A stretch of DNA of 64,000 nucleotides from an uncultured Eubacteriales bacterium (lineage in GTDB: Bacteria > Bacillota > Clostridia > Oscillospirales > Acutalibacteraceae): NCBI GenBank assembly GCA_900315285.1, contig OMYO01000001.1, positions 1-64,000 on the forward strand, written 5' to 3'. Positions 31,015-42,819 of the stretch are shown here, piece after piece. The translations under genes and the position numbers were made by a program. Below the pieces are notes generated by a model. It was not told the DNA's origin. It was given only the letters and a program-made list of their open reading frames with translations, and ran no database searches. Each line of letters starts with the position of its first letter. The stretch's first letter is position 1.

Positions 31015-32997
31015 TCATGAGAGATCCGTCATGTCGATGAAGCGATGGCCCTCCTCGGCAATGTGCTGTTTTCTCCCCGCAAGGTTATCTCCCAAAAGGA
31101 GATCAAATTGCGTGGCAGTGGCGGCGGCGTCCGATGGGTCCACCTTGATAAGACGCCGGGTCTTCGGATTCATGGTGGTGAGCCACATCATGTCGGCGTC
31201 GTTCTCACCGAGTCCTTTGGAGCGCTGGATAGTGTATTTCTTTCCCTCCAGTTCTTGGAGGACCTGCTTCTTTTCGACCTCTGTATAGGCAAACCAGACC
31301 TGGTCTTTGCAGTTGATTTCGTAAAGTGGAGACTCGGCTATGAAAACCTTGCCCTCATTGATGAGGGTGGGCATGAGACGATAGATCATGGTGAGGACGA
31401 GAGTACGGATCTGGTAGCCGTCCACGTCGGCATCGGTACAAATTATGATCTTATTCCAGCGGAGGTTGTCGAGACTAAAGGAGTTCATATCCTTAGTCTT
31501 GGCCTTGACCTCGACACCGCAGCCCAGAACTTTGATAAGGTCTGTGATAATGTCATTCTTGAAGATTTTGGTATAGTCGGCCTTCAGGCAGTTCAGAATT
31601 TTACCGCGGATGGGGATGACGGCCTGGAACTCCGAGTCCCGGGCCTGTTTGCAGGAGCCCAGAGCGGAGTCTCCCTCAACGATGAAGACCTCACGGCGGC
31701 TTACATCCTTGGTCCGGCAGTCCACAAACTTGGCGACCCGGTTGGACATGTCCATGTTTCCAGAGAGGGTCTTTTTCAGGTTCTGGCGGGTGGACTCAGC
31801 GCGGATGCGGCTCCGCATATTGACAAGCACCTGGTCGGTGATGCGGTCGGCATCCATCTTATTTTCGATGAAATAGACCTCGAGCTGGTGCTTGAAGAAG
31901 TCGGTCATGGCCTCCTGGATAAACTTGTTCGTTATGGCCTTCTTCGTCTGGTTCTCATAGGAGGTCTGGGTGGAAAAAGAGGATACGATAATGCAGAGAC
32001 AGTCCTCCACATCCTGAAAGCTGATCTTCTTATCCTTCTTGTTATATTTGTTATTCTGTTTCAGATAGGCGTCAATTTGCGAGACAAAGGCGCTCTTGAC
32101 GGCCTTGTCCGGTGCGCCGCCATGCTCCAGCCAGGAGGAGTTGTGATAGTACTCCTTCATGGTCTGTTTATTGGAGAAGCAGAGCGCGCAATGGATACGA
32201 ACTTTATAGTCCTCCCTGTCTGCGCGGTCTCTTCCGACCCGTTCTGTGTCCCACTCCTGGATAGTGGAAAAGGCGTCAGCCCCTATTGTCTCTTTCATGT
32301 AGTCAGAGATTCCGTTCTCATAGTAGAACTCATAGGTCTGGAATTTTCCGGGCTCCGTCTCGTCTTTCAGCGTGAACTTCAGGCCGGAATTGACGATGGC
32401 CTGACGGCGGATGACATCCTGATAATATTCCAGCGGGATATTGATGTCGGTGAAAACATCCATGTCCGGCTTCCAATAGATATTGGTACCGGTCTGCTTA
32501 CCTTCATAGGGTTCCTTTTTCAGTCTGCCGGAAGGGTTTCCACTCTTGAAATGGACCGTGTAGCGGGTCCCATCCCGAAGCACCTCCGCGTCCATAAATT
32601 CCGACGCATACTGGGTTGCACAGAGACCAAGGCCGTTGAGACCGAGGGAGAACTCATAACTTCCATTTTCCGAGTTCGTGTTGTACTTTCCGCCGGCATA
32701 CATCTCACAGAATACCAGCTTCCAGTTGTACTCCTTCTCGTTCTCGTTATAGTCCATAGGGATTCCGCGGCCGAAATCCTGGACACGAATGCTCTTGTCG
32801 AGATACTTTGTGACAATGATTTCCTTACCATAGCCCTCTCTGGCCTCGTCGATGGAGTTGGAGAGAATCTCAAAAAAGGAGTGCTCACAGCCGTCCACTC
32901 CGTCGGAGCCAAAGATGACAGCCGGACGTTTGCGGACCCGGTCCGCCCCCTTCAGCTGGGAGATCTGGTCATTGGAATAACTTGCCGATTTTGCCAT
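31015..32997 (-). CDS. type IIA topoisomerase subunit B, divergent ParE/GyrB paralogue
   Basis: A 660-residue ATPase subunit with a GHKL ATP site (SNSIDEARE; DFGRGIP; LGLNGLGLCA), the QTK loop (ENQTKKAI) and a Toprim domain (VEGDSALG near 440; CTDADVDGYQIRT). Several normally invariant residues differ from ordinary GyrB/ParE: RKRPAVIFGS for RKRPGMYIG, SALG for SAGG, NGLGLC for HGVGAS. This looks like a distinct clostridial paralogue rather than the housekeeping gyrase. First gene of the pair, with its own promoter. Confidence 0.87.
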   Translation of the reverse strand: MAKSASYSNDQISQLKGADRVRKRPAVIFGSDGVDGCEHSFFEILSNSIDEAREGYGKEIIVTKYLDKSIRVQDFGRGIPMDYNENEKEYNWKLVFCEMYAGGKYNTNSENGSYEFSLGLNGLGLCATQYASEFMDAEVLRDGTRYTVHFKSGNPSGRLKKEPYEGKQTGTNIYWKPDMDVFTDINIPLEYYQDVIRRQAIVNSGLKFTLKDETEPGKFQTYEFYYENGISDYMKETIGADAFSTIQEWDTERVGRDRADREDYKVRIHCALCFSNKQTMKEYYHNSSWLEHGGAPDKAVKSAFVSQIDAYLKQNNKYNKKDKKISFQDVEDCLCIIVSSFSTQTSYENQTKKAITNKFIQEAMTDFFKHQLEVYFIENKMDADRITDQVLVNMRSRIRAESTRQNLKKTLSGNMDMSNRVAKFVDCRTKDVSRREVFIVEGDSALGSCKQARDSEFQAVIPIRGKILNCLKADYTKIFKNDIITDLIKVLGCGVEVKAKTKDMNSFSLDNLRWNKIIICTDADVDGYQIRTLVLTMIYRLMPTLINEGKVFIAESPLYEINCKDQVWFAYTEVEKKQVLQELEGKKYTIQRSKGLGENDADMMWLTTMNPKTRRLIKVDPSDAAATATQFDLLLGDNLAGRKQHIAEEGHRFIDMTDLS

Positions 32998-33030
32998 AAC
33001 TTCCTCCGTACAAATCTAATGCAGATAATA

Positions 33031-33060
33031 ATTTTAAAATATCTTCCAAACCCTTGTCAA
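33031..33060 (-). promoter_or_regulatory. promoter of the topoisomerase pair
   Basis: TTGACA (complement of 33055-33060), 18 bp, TAAAAT (complement of 33031-33036). Confidence 0.6.
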
Positions 33061-33065
33061 GAATT

Positions 33066-33101
33066 GCCAAAACACCGCCCATGCTGGGGACATGGGCGGT
33101 G
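33066..33101 (-). terminator. terminator of the rnjA-ftsH operon
   Basis: CACCGCCCATG pairs perfectly with CATGGGCGGTG (33073-33101 on the complement), followed by TTTTGGC on the minus strand. Confidence 0.8.
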
Positions 33102-33125
33102 CAGATTTTGGAATAAACGGTATGA

Positions 33126-35078
<1,953 letters not shown>

Positions 35079-35091
35079 TGTGTTTCCTCCT

Positions 35092-35643
35092 TTATTCGTA
35101 GACCCGGGGTTTCAGAACTCCGAGGTACGGCAGATTTCGGTACCTTTGCGAATAGTCGAGACCGTAGCCGACGACAAATTCGTCCGGGACCCGGGCACCA
35201 ACATAGTCGGCGGCAATGTCTGCCTGCCGGCGTTCCGGTTTGTCCAGGAAGGTACATATTTTAATGGAACTCGGTGAACGCATTTTTAATATTTCACGAA
35301 GATTATATAAAGTGCGTCCAGTATCCAGAATATCCTCCACCAGGAGAAGATCCTGCCCCGAGAGATCCAGGTCGAGGTCTTTGATGATTTTGACCTTTCC
35401 ACTGCTCTCCGTCCCGTTTCCGTAACTGGAGACCACCATAAAGTCGATGGACAGCGGAATGTCGATGGCGCGCATGAGGTCGGCCATGAAAACCACAGAG
35501 CCCTTCAGGACACTGACCAGGACGAGGTTCTTTCCCCTATAGTCCCGGGACACCTCTGCGCCAACGCGGGTGACGATTTCCTGGATTTCCTCTTCGCTCA
35601 GCAGAACTTTTTCAATGTCGTCCTGCATATTCTCACTGAACAA
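35092..35643 (-). CDS. hpt: hypoxanthine phosphoribosyltransferase
   Basis: A purine salvage enzyme of about 183 residues: hypoxanthine or guanine + PRPP to IMP or GMP. PRPP motif [11 protein letters not shown] and the [11 protein letters not shown] loop are intact, and 'LDKPERRQ' is typical. Start: AGGAG stands eight bases before TTG 35643, making TTG more likely than GTG 35652 or ATG 35628. It lies directly behind tilS. Confidence 0.94.
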   Translation of the reverse strand: MFSENMQDDIEKVLLSEEEIQEIVTRVGAEVSRDYRGKNLVLVSVLKGSVVFMADLMRAIDIPLSIDFMVVSSYGNGTESSGKVKIIKDLDLDLSGQDLLLVEDILDTGRTLYNLREILKMRSPSSIKICTFLDKPERRQADIAADYVGARVPDEFVVGYGLDYSQRYRNLPYLGVLKPRVYE

Positions 35644-35654
35644 GATAAACACTC

Positions 35655-37028
35655 CTATTTGGCTGGCTTACGTTTCACAGACACAAGCAGGATATGCTTT
35701 GTCTCCGGCCCGGCGGCAAAACCCTCTGCAGGCCCAAAGCCCTCCATCCAGATGATTTTTCCCTGACATTCCATCAGAGTGACGGAACTGCGCTCCTCCG
35801 GAGGGATTCCCCTCTCCTGGAAAAGGGCCTTCAGCGACTTGGTGACGCCGCGTTTTCTCGGGCGAAAACGGTCCCCGGGACGTCGGTTCCGAACGATAAA
35901 ATCACCCATTAGTTTATCATAATCAAGGGCGTTTTCCAATAGAACGGGCGCAATTTGTTCCCCGGCTGAGAACACCTGTGTCTCAAAGATGCCGTAGGGG
36001 AGTTCGAGGGGTGAATCGCCCACATAGGAAAAATCCGCGGTCTCCTCTCCGGGAACAGCAAGTAGGCCGTCGCGTACCCGGACCATGATTCCCGAGGAAA
36101 TTTGAACCTGCCCGCTCCCCCGACGGACCAGATCATAGACCTCATGCAAATGCTGTTCATCCTGCTGAACCGGGGCGATTCGCTGGAGGATTTCCCCCAC
36201 AGCCCTCATGCCAATGGCCTCCGCTGCATCGCAGACCGGCTGTGTGTAAAAGCACCTGCTCTGGCCGGGAACGGCAGCCTGTTTCAGGACTTCGGCGGTC
36301 TCCTGCTCCAGGAAGTCCTCATCCCGGGAAAAGTTGACGAGGGACCTTGCCATGCAGGACATGGCAGCGGGGTTGATCTTTTCCATTTCGGGCAGGATGA
36401 CATTCCGAATACGATTCCTGGCATATTTCACATCCGAATTGGTGCTGTCCGTGCAGTAAGAAAGAGCGTTCCTCCGGCAGTATTCCTCAATTTCTGCCCT
36501 CTCACACTCAATTAGGGGGCGTATCACATTGCCGCGTACCGGGGGAATTCCGGTCATCCCCTTCAGAGAAGTGCCCCGTAGCAGATGAAACAGAGCTGTC
36601 TCTACTGCGTCGTTGGCATTGTGCGCCGTACAAATACGCACATCTCGGTCAGGAAACAGTTCGCCGGCCATATCTGAAAACCACTGGTAGCGGAGGATAC
36701 GCCCGGTCTCCTCCTCTCCGGCTCCCCGCTCTTTGGCAATGGCAGGGACATTAAAGTGTGCTGCATAGAATGGGATATCTTGCTTCTCACAGTAATTCCT
36801 GCAGAAATTTTCGTCCCGATCCGCCTCCTGGCCGCGGATACCGTGGTTGACATGGAGAGCCACAATGGCCCAGCCATGTTCCGGAGCGAGCTGCTGTAAA
36901 ACAGAGAGAAGCGTCATGGAATCCGCTCCGCCGGAGAGGCCGACCAGTGCGGCCGCCCCGTCGGGGAGCATACCATAACGCTTCATGGTGCTATCCACTT
37001 TTTTGGTGAACGGGTCAAAATTCATCAT
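35655..37028 (-). CDS. tilS: tRNA(Ile)-lysidine synthetase
   Basis: A tRNA modification enzyme of about 457 residues that attaches lysine to C34 of tRNA-Ile(CAU) so that it reads AUA. The PP-loop SGGADSMTLL is near residue 33 and is followed by 'ALHVNHGIRGQEADRDENFC'. The C-terminal TilS domain (about 380-457, with 'RNRRPGDRFRPRKRG') is complete. ATG 37028 (or 37025) overlaps dnaB by 14 (11) bases with AGGGATC upstream. The much longer in-frame extension to 37316 is antisense-like shadow of dnaB and is rejected. Confidence 0.93.
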   Translation of the reverse strand: MMNFDPFTKKVDSTMKRYGMLPDGAAALVGLSGGADSMTLLSVLQQLAPEHGWAIVALHVNHGIRGQEADRDENFCRNYCEKQDIPFYAAHFNVPAIAKERGAGEEETGRILRYQWFSDMAGELFPDRDVRICTAHNANDAVETALFHLLRGTSLKGMTGIPPVRGNVIRPLIECERAEIEEYCRRNALSYCTDSTNSDVKYARNRIRNVILPEMEKINPAAMSCMARSLVNFSRDEDFLEQETAEVLKQAAVPGQSRCFYTQPVCDAAEAIGMRAVGEILQRIAPVQQDEQHLHEVYDLVRRGSGQVQISSGIMVRVRDGLLAVPGEETADFSYVGDSPLELPYGIFETQVFSAGEQIAPVLLENALDYDKLMGDFIVRNRRPGDRFRPRKRGVTKSLKALFQERGIPPEERSSVTLMECQGKIIWMEGFGPAEGFAAGPETKHILLVSVKRKPAK

Positions 37029-38394
37029 GATCCCTGTCAATCTCGTTGAATGTGGTGAACTCGCCGTTCCAGCCGAGTTCGACGGAGCCGGTGGGGCCGT
37101 GGCGGTTTTTGGCGACGATGATTTCCACGGTGTCGATTTGACGGTTCTCGTCGTCGTTGTCCTCTCCGGCCATGTCTGCGTAGTAGTCGTCACGGTATAG
37201 CATGAGGACAATATCGGCATCCTGCTCAATGGAGCCGGACTCACGCAGGTCGGAGAGCTGTGGCCGGTGGGACTTGCCGCGGGCCTCTGTACCACGGGCA
37301 AGCTGGGCGAGAACAATGACCGGCACTTGGAGATCCTTTGCCATGAGCTTGAGGTTTCTGGTGATTTCAGAGACCTCCTGTACTCGGGATTCCGTCCGGT
37401 TCGGCGATTTCATGAGCTGGAGATAGTCGATGATGACGCAGTCCACATCTTTCATCCGGATGATTTTCGCCTTCATCTCGTTGACACTGATGTTGGAGGT
37501 GTCGTCGAAGTAGAGCGGGCACTCATGCAGAGCATCTGCCGTCGTGGTCAGATTTTCCCAGTCTCCCGGTTCCAGATTTCCATTTCGCATTTTGATGCCC
37601 TGGATCCTCGACTCCATGGAGATGACCCGGGAGGCAAGCTGTTCTTTTGTCATCTCCAGAGAGAAGAAAAGGACCTTCTTACCCCGTTTGGAGACGTTGG
37701 TGGCAATATTCAGAGCAAAACTCGTCTTACCCATGGCTGGACGGGCACCGACAATGATGAGATCCGACCGGTTGAGACCGGCAATCATCTTATCTAGCTG
37801 GGAATACCCGGTTGGGATTCCTAAATAGTCCTCTTTGTTGGCGGAGTTCAGCTGTCCCAGCCGGACCATGACCTGATCCACAATGATTTCCCCGAGGCGA
37901 GATGCGCTGTTGCTCTCACTCCCCTGTCGGATACCATAGATTTTCTGTTCGGCCAGATCCAGGAGTTTCTCCGCGTCATCCTCCTCATTCCGGGCCTTTT
38001 CCAGGACGTCGGAAGAGGCGTTGATGAGAGCCCGCAGATAAAACTTGTCCCGGACAATGTTGGCGTATGCCTCGACATTGGCCGTGGTGGGAATGGCATT
38101 ATAGAGCTGGTTTAAATATTGATTTGTGGCGTCCCGGTCGGAATTTTCGCCCTTGGTGAGCTCCTCCAAAACCGTGACGAGGTCAAACTTGCCATCTGCC
38201 GCGTCCCGGGTGAGGATGGCATTATAAATGCTGCGATGCTGGGGGACATAGAGATATTCCGCCTTGAACCCGCCAGACTGGATGAGGGGAAGGCAGCTCG
38301 GGTCCACAAGCAGACAGCCGAGCAGAGACTGCTCCGCCTCCAGGCTGTAGGGCTGGCCGGCGGGCTGCAGATATTCGGAATTTTCCTTAGCCAT
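37015..38394 (-). CDS. dnaB: replicative DNA helicase
   Basis: A 459-residue hexameric 5'-3' helicase. The N-terminal helical domain (about 15-120, 'PYSLEAEQSLLGCLL') is followed by the RecA-like motor with Walker A GARPAMGKTSF, 'FSLEMTKEQLASR', and the Walker B-like 'DCVIIDYLQLM'. No intein. ATG 38394 has GGAGG. The order rplI-dnaB behind gdpP is conserved in Bacillota. Confidence 0.96.
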   Translation of the reverse strand: MAKENSEYLQPAGQPYSLEAEQSLLGCLLVDPSCLPLIQSGGFKAEYLYVPQHRSIYNAILTRDAADGKFDLVTVLEELTKGENSDRDATNQYLNQLYNAIPTTANVEAYANIVRDKFYLRALINASSDVLEKARNEEDDAEKLLDLAEQKIYGIRQGSESNSASRLGEIIVDQVMVRLGQLNSANKEDYLGIPTGYSQLDKMIAGLNRSDLIIVGARPAMGKTSFALNIATNVSKRGKKVLFFSLEMTKEQLASRVISMESRIQGIKMRNGNLEPGDWENLTTTADALHECPLYFDDTSNISVNEMKAKIIRMKDVDCVIIDYLQLMKSPNRTESRVQEVSEITRNLKLMAKDLQVPVIVLAQLARGTEARGKSHRPQLSDLRESGSIEQDADIVLMLYRDDYYADMAGEDNDDENRQIDTVEIIVAKNRHGPTGSVELGWNGEFTTFNEIDRDHDEF

Positions 38395-38433
38395 GGTTCC
38401 TCCGCTGAATTTGAAATCGAATGGACGGGCGAT

Positions 38434-38877
38434 TTACTGTTCGGAGACCCTTACCTTTACTGTGGCACTGACCCCCTGGAAGAGGCGTACTTCGGCATCA
38501 TAGGTCCCGAAGGCCTTGATCTCTGCGACCTTGATTTTTCTCTTGTTGACGGTGATACCGTAATCCTGCTTGATTTTCTCCGCAATTTCCTTGGCGGTGA
38601 CGGATCCGAAGAGCTTGCCGTTCACACCGGCTTTTGCCTTCATTTCGAGTACAGAACCTTCCAGCTTCTTGGCATCTGCCTCTGCGGCGGCCTTCTCGGT
38701 ATCATACTTGAACTGCTTGGAGTTCTGTGCATTTTTCATTTCCGTGACGTTCTGCGCGTCCGCCGGTGCTGCAAGGTCTTTGGGGAAAAGATAGTTTCTG
38801 GCGTAGCCGTCGGAGGCCTTGACCATGTCACCTTTCTTACCCAATCCGCGAACGTCCTGTTTCAGTATGACTTTCAT
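38434..38877 (-). CDS. rplI: 50S ribosomal protein L9
   Basis: A 147-residue protein with the two-lobed L9 architecture: the N-terminal rRNA-binding domain MKVILKQDVRGLGKKGDMV...GYARNYLFP, a long connecting helix, and a C-terminal domain. ATG 38877 is chosen because GGAG lies eight bases upstream; the GTG at 38886 falls inside the end of gdpP and has no SD. Confidence 0.96.
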   Translation of the reverse strand: MKVILKQDVRGLGKKGDMVKASDGYARNYLFPKDLAAPADAQNVTEMKNAQNSKQFKYDTEKAAAEADAKKLEGSVLEMKAKAGVNGKLFGSVTAKEIAEKIKQDYGITVNKRKIKVAEIKAFGTYDAEVRLFQGVSATVKVRVSEQ

Positions 38878-38882
38878 GGGAT

Positions 38883-40832
38883 TCACTCCATTTCTATATA
38901 TTCATCGATGGATTTTTTGACCAGTGTGATGGCCTCCTCCATCGAGATGTCAGCTATTTGCGTGGCGGCCATAGTGAAATGTCCGCCTCCTCCCAGCTTC
39001 TCCATGATGACCTGGACATTCATCTGGCCCAGAGAACGCGCCGAGATATTGATTTTTCCACCGGATTCAAAAAGGACATAGGAGGATTTCACACCGGTGA
39101 CACTGAGCATGTCGTCAGCGACCTGAGAGGCAATGACCCTCATATTCGGAACGACCTGATCCGTACTGGCAATGGCACAGTCGTGGTAGGTCTCCGCGGA
39201 ACTCAGAATAGAGGCCTTGACCTTATAGTTGTCGAGGCTGTTGGAGAACAGCTGTTTGACCGCTACGGTGTCAGCGCCATGGTTCTTCAGATAGGCGGCC
39301 GCCTCAAAGGTGCGGACGCCGGTTCCGAGGACAAAATTACGGGTGTCCAGCATAATACCGGCAAGCAGTGCATTGCAGGTCATGGGATCCGGCTGGATAT
39401 CCTCCGGAAAATACTCAATGAGTTCTGTCACCATTTCACAGGCGCTGGAGGAGTTGGGCTCGCTGTAGAAGAGCTCCGCATCCTTGATATAGTTTGCCGT
39501 CCTGCGGTGATGGTCCACCACACAGACAGTGTCAAATTTTTCGCTTAAGCCCGGATATTCCAGAGAGTTCGGCCGGTGAGTGTCCACGACGACCAGAAGG
39601 CTGTCTCTTCCGCGTGCCTTCCCTATGGCCTCGTCGGCGTCGAGAAAGGCGTCCTTGTCCACCGCCTCCTGAAAATGGTCAATGAGCAGCGTGGACATGG
39701 TCGTGTCCCGGTTTGCAATGATGTAGCAGGGTTTTCCCAGAGAACGCGCCATTTCATAGATGCCGATGGAGGCGCCAATGCTGTCCAGATCCGAGAACGT
39801 GTGACCAGTGGTAAAGATGACGTCATGACGTTGGAACTGTTCGTGGAAGTTCTGCGACATGATGCGGGCCTTTACTTTGCTGGAACTCGTTGTGCCGCCA
39901 ACCGTACCGCCAAAGAACTCCATGTTGCCGTCTGTGTTCACAGTGGCCTGGTCTCCACCGCGGCTCTCGGACATTTCCAGGGCAAGTCGGGCATGATCAT
40001 TTGCCTCTGCAAGGGTCTCTCCTCTTCCGGCACCAATGGAAATGGTGAGCTCCACAGGGTTCTCACCAAATTTATAGTCCCGGATCCGCTTCAGGATATC
40101 AAAACGGCCAGAGATCAACTGCTCCAGCCCCTGCTCCTCGAGAATCATGAAATAGTTGCCATCACTGATTTTTTTCAGCAGTCCTGGCAGTTTGGCAGCC
40201 CATTGTTCCAAAATGGTCTCCACACCGCCATTGATGACCTCACACTCACTGCTCTTGAAGTTCCGGCGGACTTCATCCATATTGTCGACACATAGGTAGA
40301 GAACCGATGGCTTTGAGCGGCGGTATTCCGAAGCAGCCCGTTTCAACTCCGTATTGTCGAGAAGGAACAGGCAATAGGACTGGGTTTTCTCATCAATTTG
40401 CCCCGCATAGGCGGTGAAGATGCGGTCGCCGACATGGATGTCGAGACCCTCCGGATGTTCCAAGAGATCCTGACTGGTTACACCGCCGATAAAATTACCT
40501 ATTTTCCGAAACGGGATAACATTGTCGGGAATCAGTTTGTCTTGAAACGGGGCATTGTACCAGATGACGTCGCCATTTTTTCTGACAACAGCCATGGGGA
40601 TGGGAAAGTCGTTCCCCTTCCCCTCGGTGTCAAAATAGGTGCCTGCCTTCTTAATAACATCCTGGTAATAACGGGTCTTGCGAAAATAGAATAAGAGAAC
40701 CGCAAGAATCAGCGCTGCGAGAACGCATACCTGTATGACCCCTGCCATGGTGGAAAAATAGAACATGGCAACGGTGGATACGGCAGCGGCCAGCAGAACC
40801 ACTGAAAAGAGAATTGCGGTATCTCTGCTCAC
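38883..40832 (-). CDS. gdpP: cyclic-di-AMP phosphodiesterase GdpP
   Basis: A 649-residue membrane protein that hydrolyses c-di-AMP. Two N-terminal membrane helices (6-28, 33-50), a PAS-like domain (about 60-160) and a degenerate GGDEF domain (about 170-300) precede the DHH/DHHA1 catalytic core. The core motifs are TGHTFSDLDSIGA, VVDTHRP, VVDHHRR, 'LLAGIMLDTRNF' and GGGGHFTMAATQ. GTG 40832 is the start, with GGAGG inside the rnjA 3' end, so it is translationally coupled. It sets the c-di-AMP level that governs osmolyte and potassium balance. Confidence 0.94.
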   Translation of the reverse strand: MSRDTAILFSVVLLAAAVSTVAMFYFSTMAGVIQVCVLAALILAVLLFYFRKTRYYQDVIKKAGTYFDTEGKGNDFPIPMAVVRKNGDVIWYNAPFQDKLIPDNVIPFRKIGNFIGGVTSQDLLEHPEGLDIHVGDRIFTAYAGQIDEKTQSYCLFLLDNTELKRAASEYRRSKPSVLYLCVDNMDEVRRNFKSSECEVINGGVETILEQWAAKLPGLLKKISDGNYFMILEEQGLEQLISGRFDILKRIRDYKFGENPVELTISIGAGRGETLAEANDHARLALEMSESRGGDQATVNTDGNMEFFGGTVGGTTSSSKVKARIMSQNFHEQFQRHDVIFTTGHTFSDLDSIGASIGIYEMARSLGKPCYIIANRDTTMSTLLIDHFQEAVDKDAFLDADEAIGKARGRDSLLVVVDTHRPNSLEYPGLSEKFDTVCVVDHHRRTANYIKDAELFYSEPNSSSACEMVTELIEYFPEDIQPDPMTCNALLAGIMLDTRNFVLGTGVRTFEAAAYLKNHGADTVAVKQLFSNSLDNYKVKASILSSAETYHDCAIASTDQVVPNMRVIASQVADDMLSVTGVKSSYVLFESGGKINISARSLGQMNVQVIMEKLGGGGHFTMAATQIADISMEEAITLVKKSIDEYIEME

Positions 40833-40834
40833 GG

Positions 40835-42649
40835 TCAGACCTCCATAATAATAGGCAGGATCATGGGACTGCGTTTGGTGCGCTCATAGACGAGGCGGGA
40901 AATTTCGTCCCGGATATGGGATTTGATAGTGGACCAGTCACGGATGTCGTTGACCAGGCAATTTTCAATGGCCCACATAGCCATGGATTTGGCGTCCTCA
41001 ATGAGGTCGCCCGCCTCACGGACATAGACAAAGCCGCGGGAGACAATGTCCGGGCCGGCAATGACCTCGCCGGTCTCGCTGTCCATAGTGACAACGACGG
41101 TGATGAGTCCGTCCTCTGCCAGACGGGTGCGGTCCCGCATGACGATGGAGCCGACATCGCCGACACCATAGCCGTCCACGAAGACACGGCCGGCCGGCAC
41201 GGTGCCGCCCTGTTTCAGGCCGTTCTTGCTGATTTCCACAGTACGGCCAATATCACTGATGAGAATATTGCTGGAGGGAATGCCCATCTTCTCCGCCAGC
41301 TCCTTATGTTTCTGGAGATGCTTCTGCTCACCGTGGACCGGAATGAAATATTTTGGCCGGATGAGACCCAGCATCATCTTCAGTTCTTCCTGGTTGGCAT
41401 GTCCGGAGACATGGACCTCATACATGCGCTCGTAGATGACCTCGGCACCATGCTTCATAAGCTCATTGACAACTTTGGTGACTGTCTTCTCGTTGCCCGG
41501 AATGGGGTTAGCCGAGATGATGACATAGTCGTTGGAGGTAATTTTCACCTTTCTATGCTCCGAAAAGGCCATGCGGGTCAGCGCCGACATGGGTTCACCC
41601 TGGCTGCCAGTGGTAATGAGAAGCAGCTGTTCCGGTGGGTAGCGGTGAATTTCATCAATGGAGATGAGAACGCCATCCGGAACATGGAGGTAACCGAGTT
41701 CAGTACCAATGGACATGACATTCTCAAGGCTCCGCCCGGAGAGGGCTACTTTGCGGTGCTGTTCTACGGCCACATTGATGATCTGCTGGACACGGTGGAT
41801 ATTGGAGGCAAAAGTGGCGACAATGATACGGCGCTTCCCGGCCCTTGCAAAAAGGGTCTCGAACGATTCGCCCACGGTTCGCTCGCTCTGGGAGTAGCCC
41901 GTTTTCTCCGCGTTGGTGGAGTCGGCAAGATAGGCGAGTACGCCCTCTTTTCCAAGCTCAGCAAAACGGGCCAGATCAATCATCTGTCCGTCGATGGGTG
42001 TCGTGTCAATTTTCAGGTCGCCGGACTGTATGATGACGCCTGCCTGGGTATGGATGGCAAAGGCAAGGGCATCCGGAATAGAGTGGTTGACGTGGATGGC
42101 CTCCACGTTGAATTTTCCCGCCTGAACGGTGTCGCCGGGATTTATGACACGGAGGTCACACTGATTCAGAATGCCGTGCTCCTCCAGTTTTCCCTTGATA
42201 AGGCCGATGGTGAGGGGCGTGCCGTAGACTGGTGCCTTGATTTCTTTTAAGAGGAAAGCAAGACCGCCGATATGGTCCTCATGGCCGTGGGTAATAAAGA
42301 TGCCGCGGATTTTCTCCTCGTTACGCTGTACATAGGTAAAATCCGGAATGACAAGGTCGACGCCGAGCATGTCGGGCTCCGGAAATGCGAGTCCGCAGTC
42401 CACAATGATCATGTCCCCATCATAGTCGTACAGGGTCATGTTCTTACCGATTTCATTCAGACCGCCGAGAAATGATACTTTGACTGGGGTCTGTGCCGAG
42501 GCGTTCTTGGGTTTTCCGCCCCTTCTCTTGCGGCTTCGCTGATACCCGCCGCTATGGGATGCGCCATTTCTAGTGCGATTTCTCTGCTGATTACTGGTTC
42601 CGTTATTCGATCCTGAAGAAGAATTTGTCTGATTGTTTTCCTTCGGCAT
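40835..42649 (-). CDS. rnjA: ribonuclease J
   Basis: A 604-residue metallo-beta-lactamase/beta-CASP RNase with endo- and 5'-3' exonuclease activity, central to mRNA turnover. HGHEDHIGG is at 121-129; later motifs include VHVNHSIPD-like and 'TGSQGEPMSALTRMA'. An N-terminal extension of about 55 residues is Asn/Ser/Arg-rich and low in complexity, and may contact RNA or other degradosome parts. AGGAGAG precedes ATG 42649. First gene of the operon rnjA-gdpP-rplI-dnaB-tilS-hpt-ftsH. Confidence 0.95.
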   Translation of the reverse strand: MPKENNQTNSSSGSNNGTSNQQRNRTRNGASHSGGYQRSRKRRGGKPKNASAQTPVKVSFLGGLNEIGKNMTLYDYDGDMIIVDCGLAFPEPDMLGVDLVIPDFTYVQRNEEKIRGIFITHGHEDHIGGLAFLLKEIKAPVYGTPLTIGLIKGKLEEHGILNQCDLRVINPGDTVQAGKFNVEAIHVNHSIPDALAFAIHTQAGVIIQSGDLKIDTTPIDGQMIDLARFAELGKEGVLAYLADSTNAEKTGYSQSERTVGESFETLFARAGKRRIIVATFASNIHRVQQIINVAVEQHRKVALSGRSLENVMSIGTELGYLHVPDGVLISIDEIHRYPPEQLLLITTGSQGEPMSALTRMAFSEHRKVKITSNDYVIISANPIPGNEKTVTKVVNELMKHGAEVIYERMYEVHVSGHANQEELKMMLGLIRPKYFIPVHGEQKHLQKHKELAEKMGIPSSNILISDIGRTVEISKNGLKQGGTVPAGRVFVDGYGVGDVGSIVMRDRTRLAEDGLITVVVTMDSETGEVIAGPDIVSRGFVYVREAGDLIEDAKSMAMWAIENCLVNDIRDWSTIKSHIRDEISRLVYERTKRSPMILPIIMEV

Positions 42650-42733
42650 GGAACTCTCCTTTCATGTGAATTGTTACATTGCAATGCCGGCGGGAGCCCT
42701 GGACTCCCCACGAACCGGACTGTCGAATATAAA

Positions 42734-42762
42734 ATTTTATCGGGTTTTAGATGCATTGTCAA
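42734..42762 (-). promoter_or_regulatory. rnjA promoter
   Basis: TTGACA (complement of 42757-42762), 17 bp, TAAAAT (complement of 42734-42739). It leaves a leader of about 78 nt with a GGGGAGTCC/GGGCTCCC hairpin before the SD. Confidence 0.75.
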
Positions 42763-42819
42763 GAAACCCGGACTGTGCTAACATTAGTCTACTATATTAT
42801 ATTACGGCCAGGAGAAAAA

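Noticed and set aside
37029..37316. 96-residue N-terminal extension of TilS
   Set aside because: Pro/Thr/Ser-rich shadow of dnaB in another frame; the TilS family starts near 37028.
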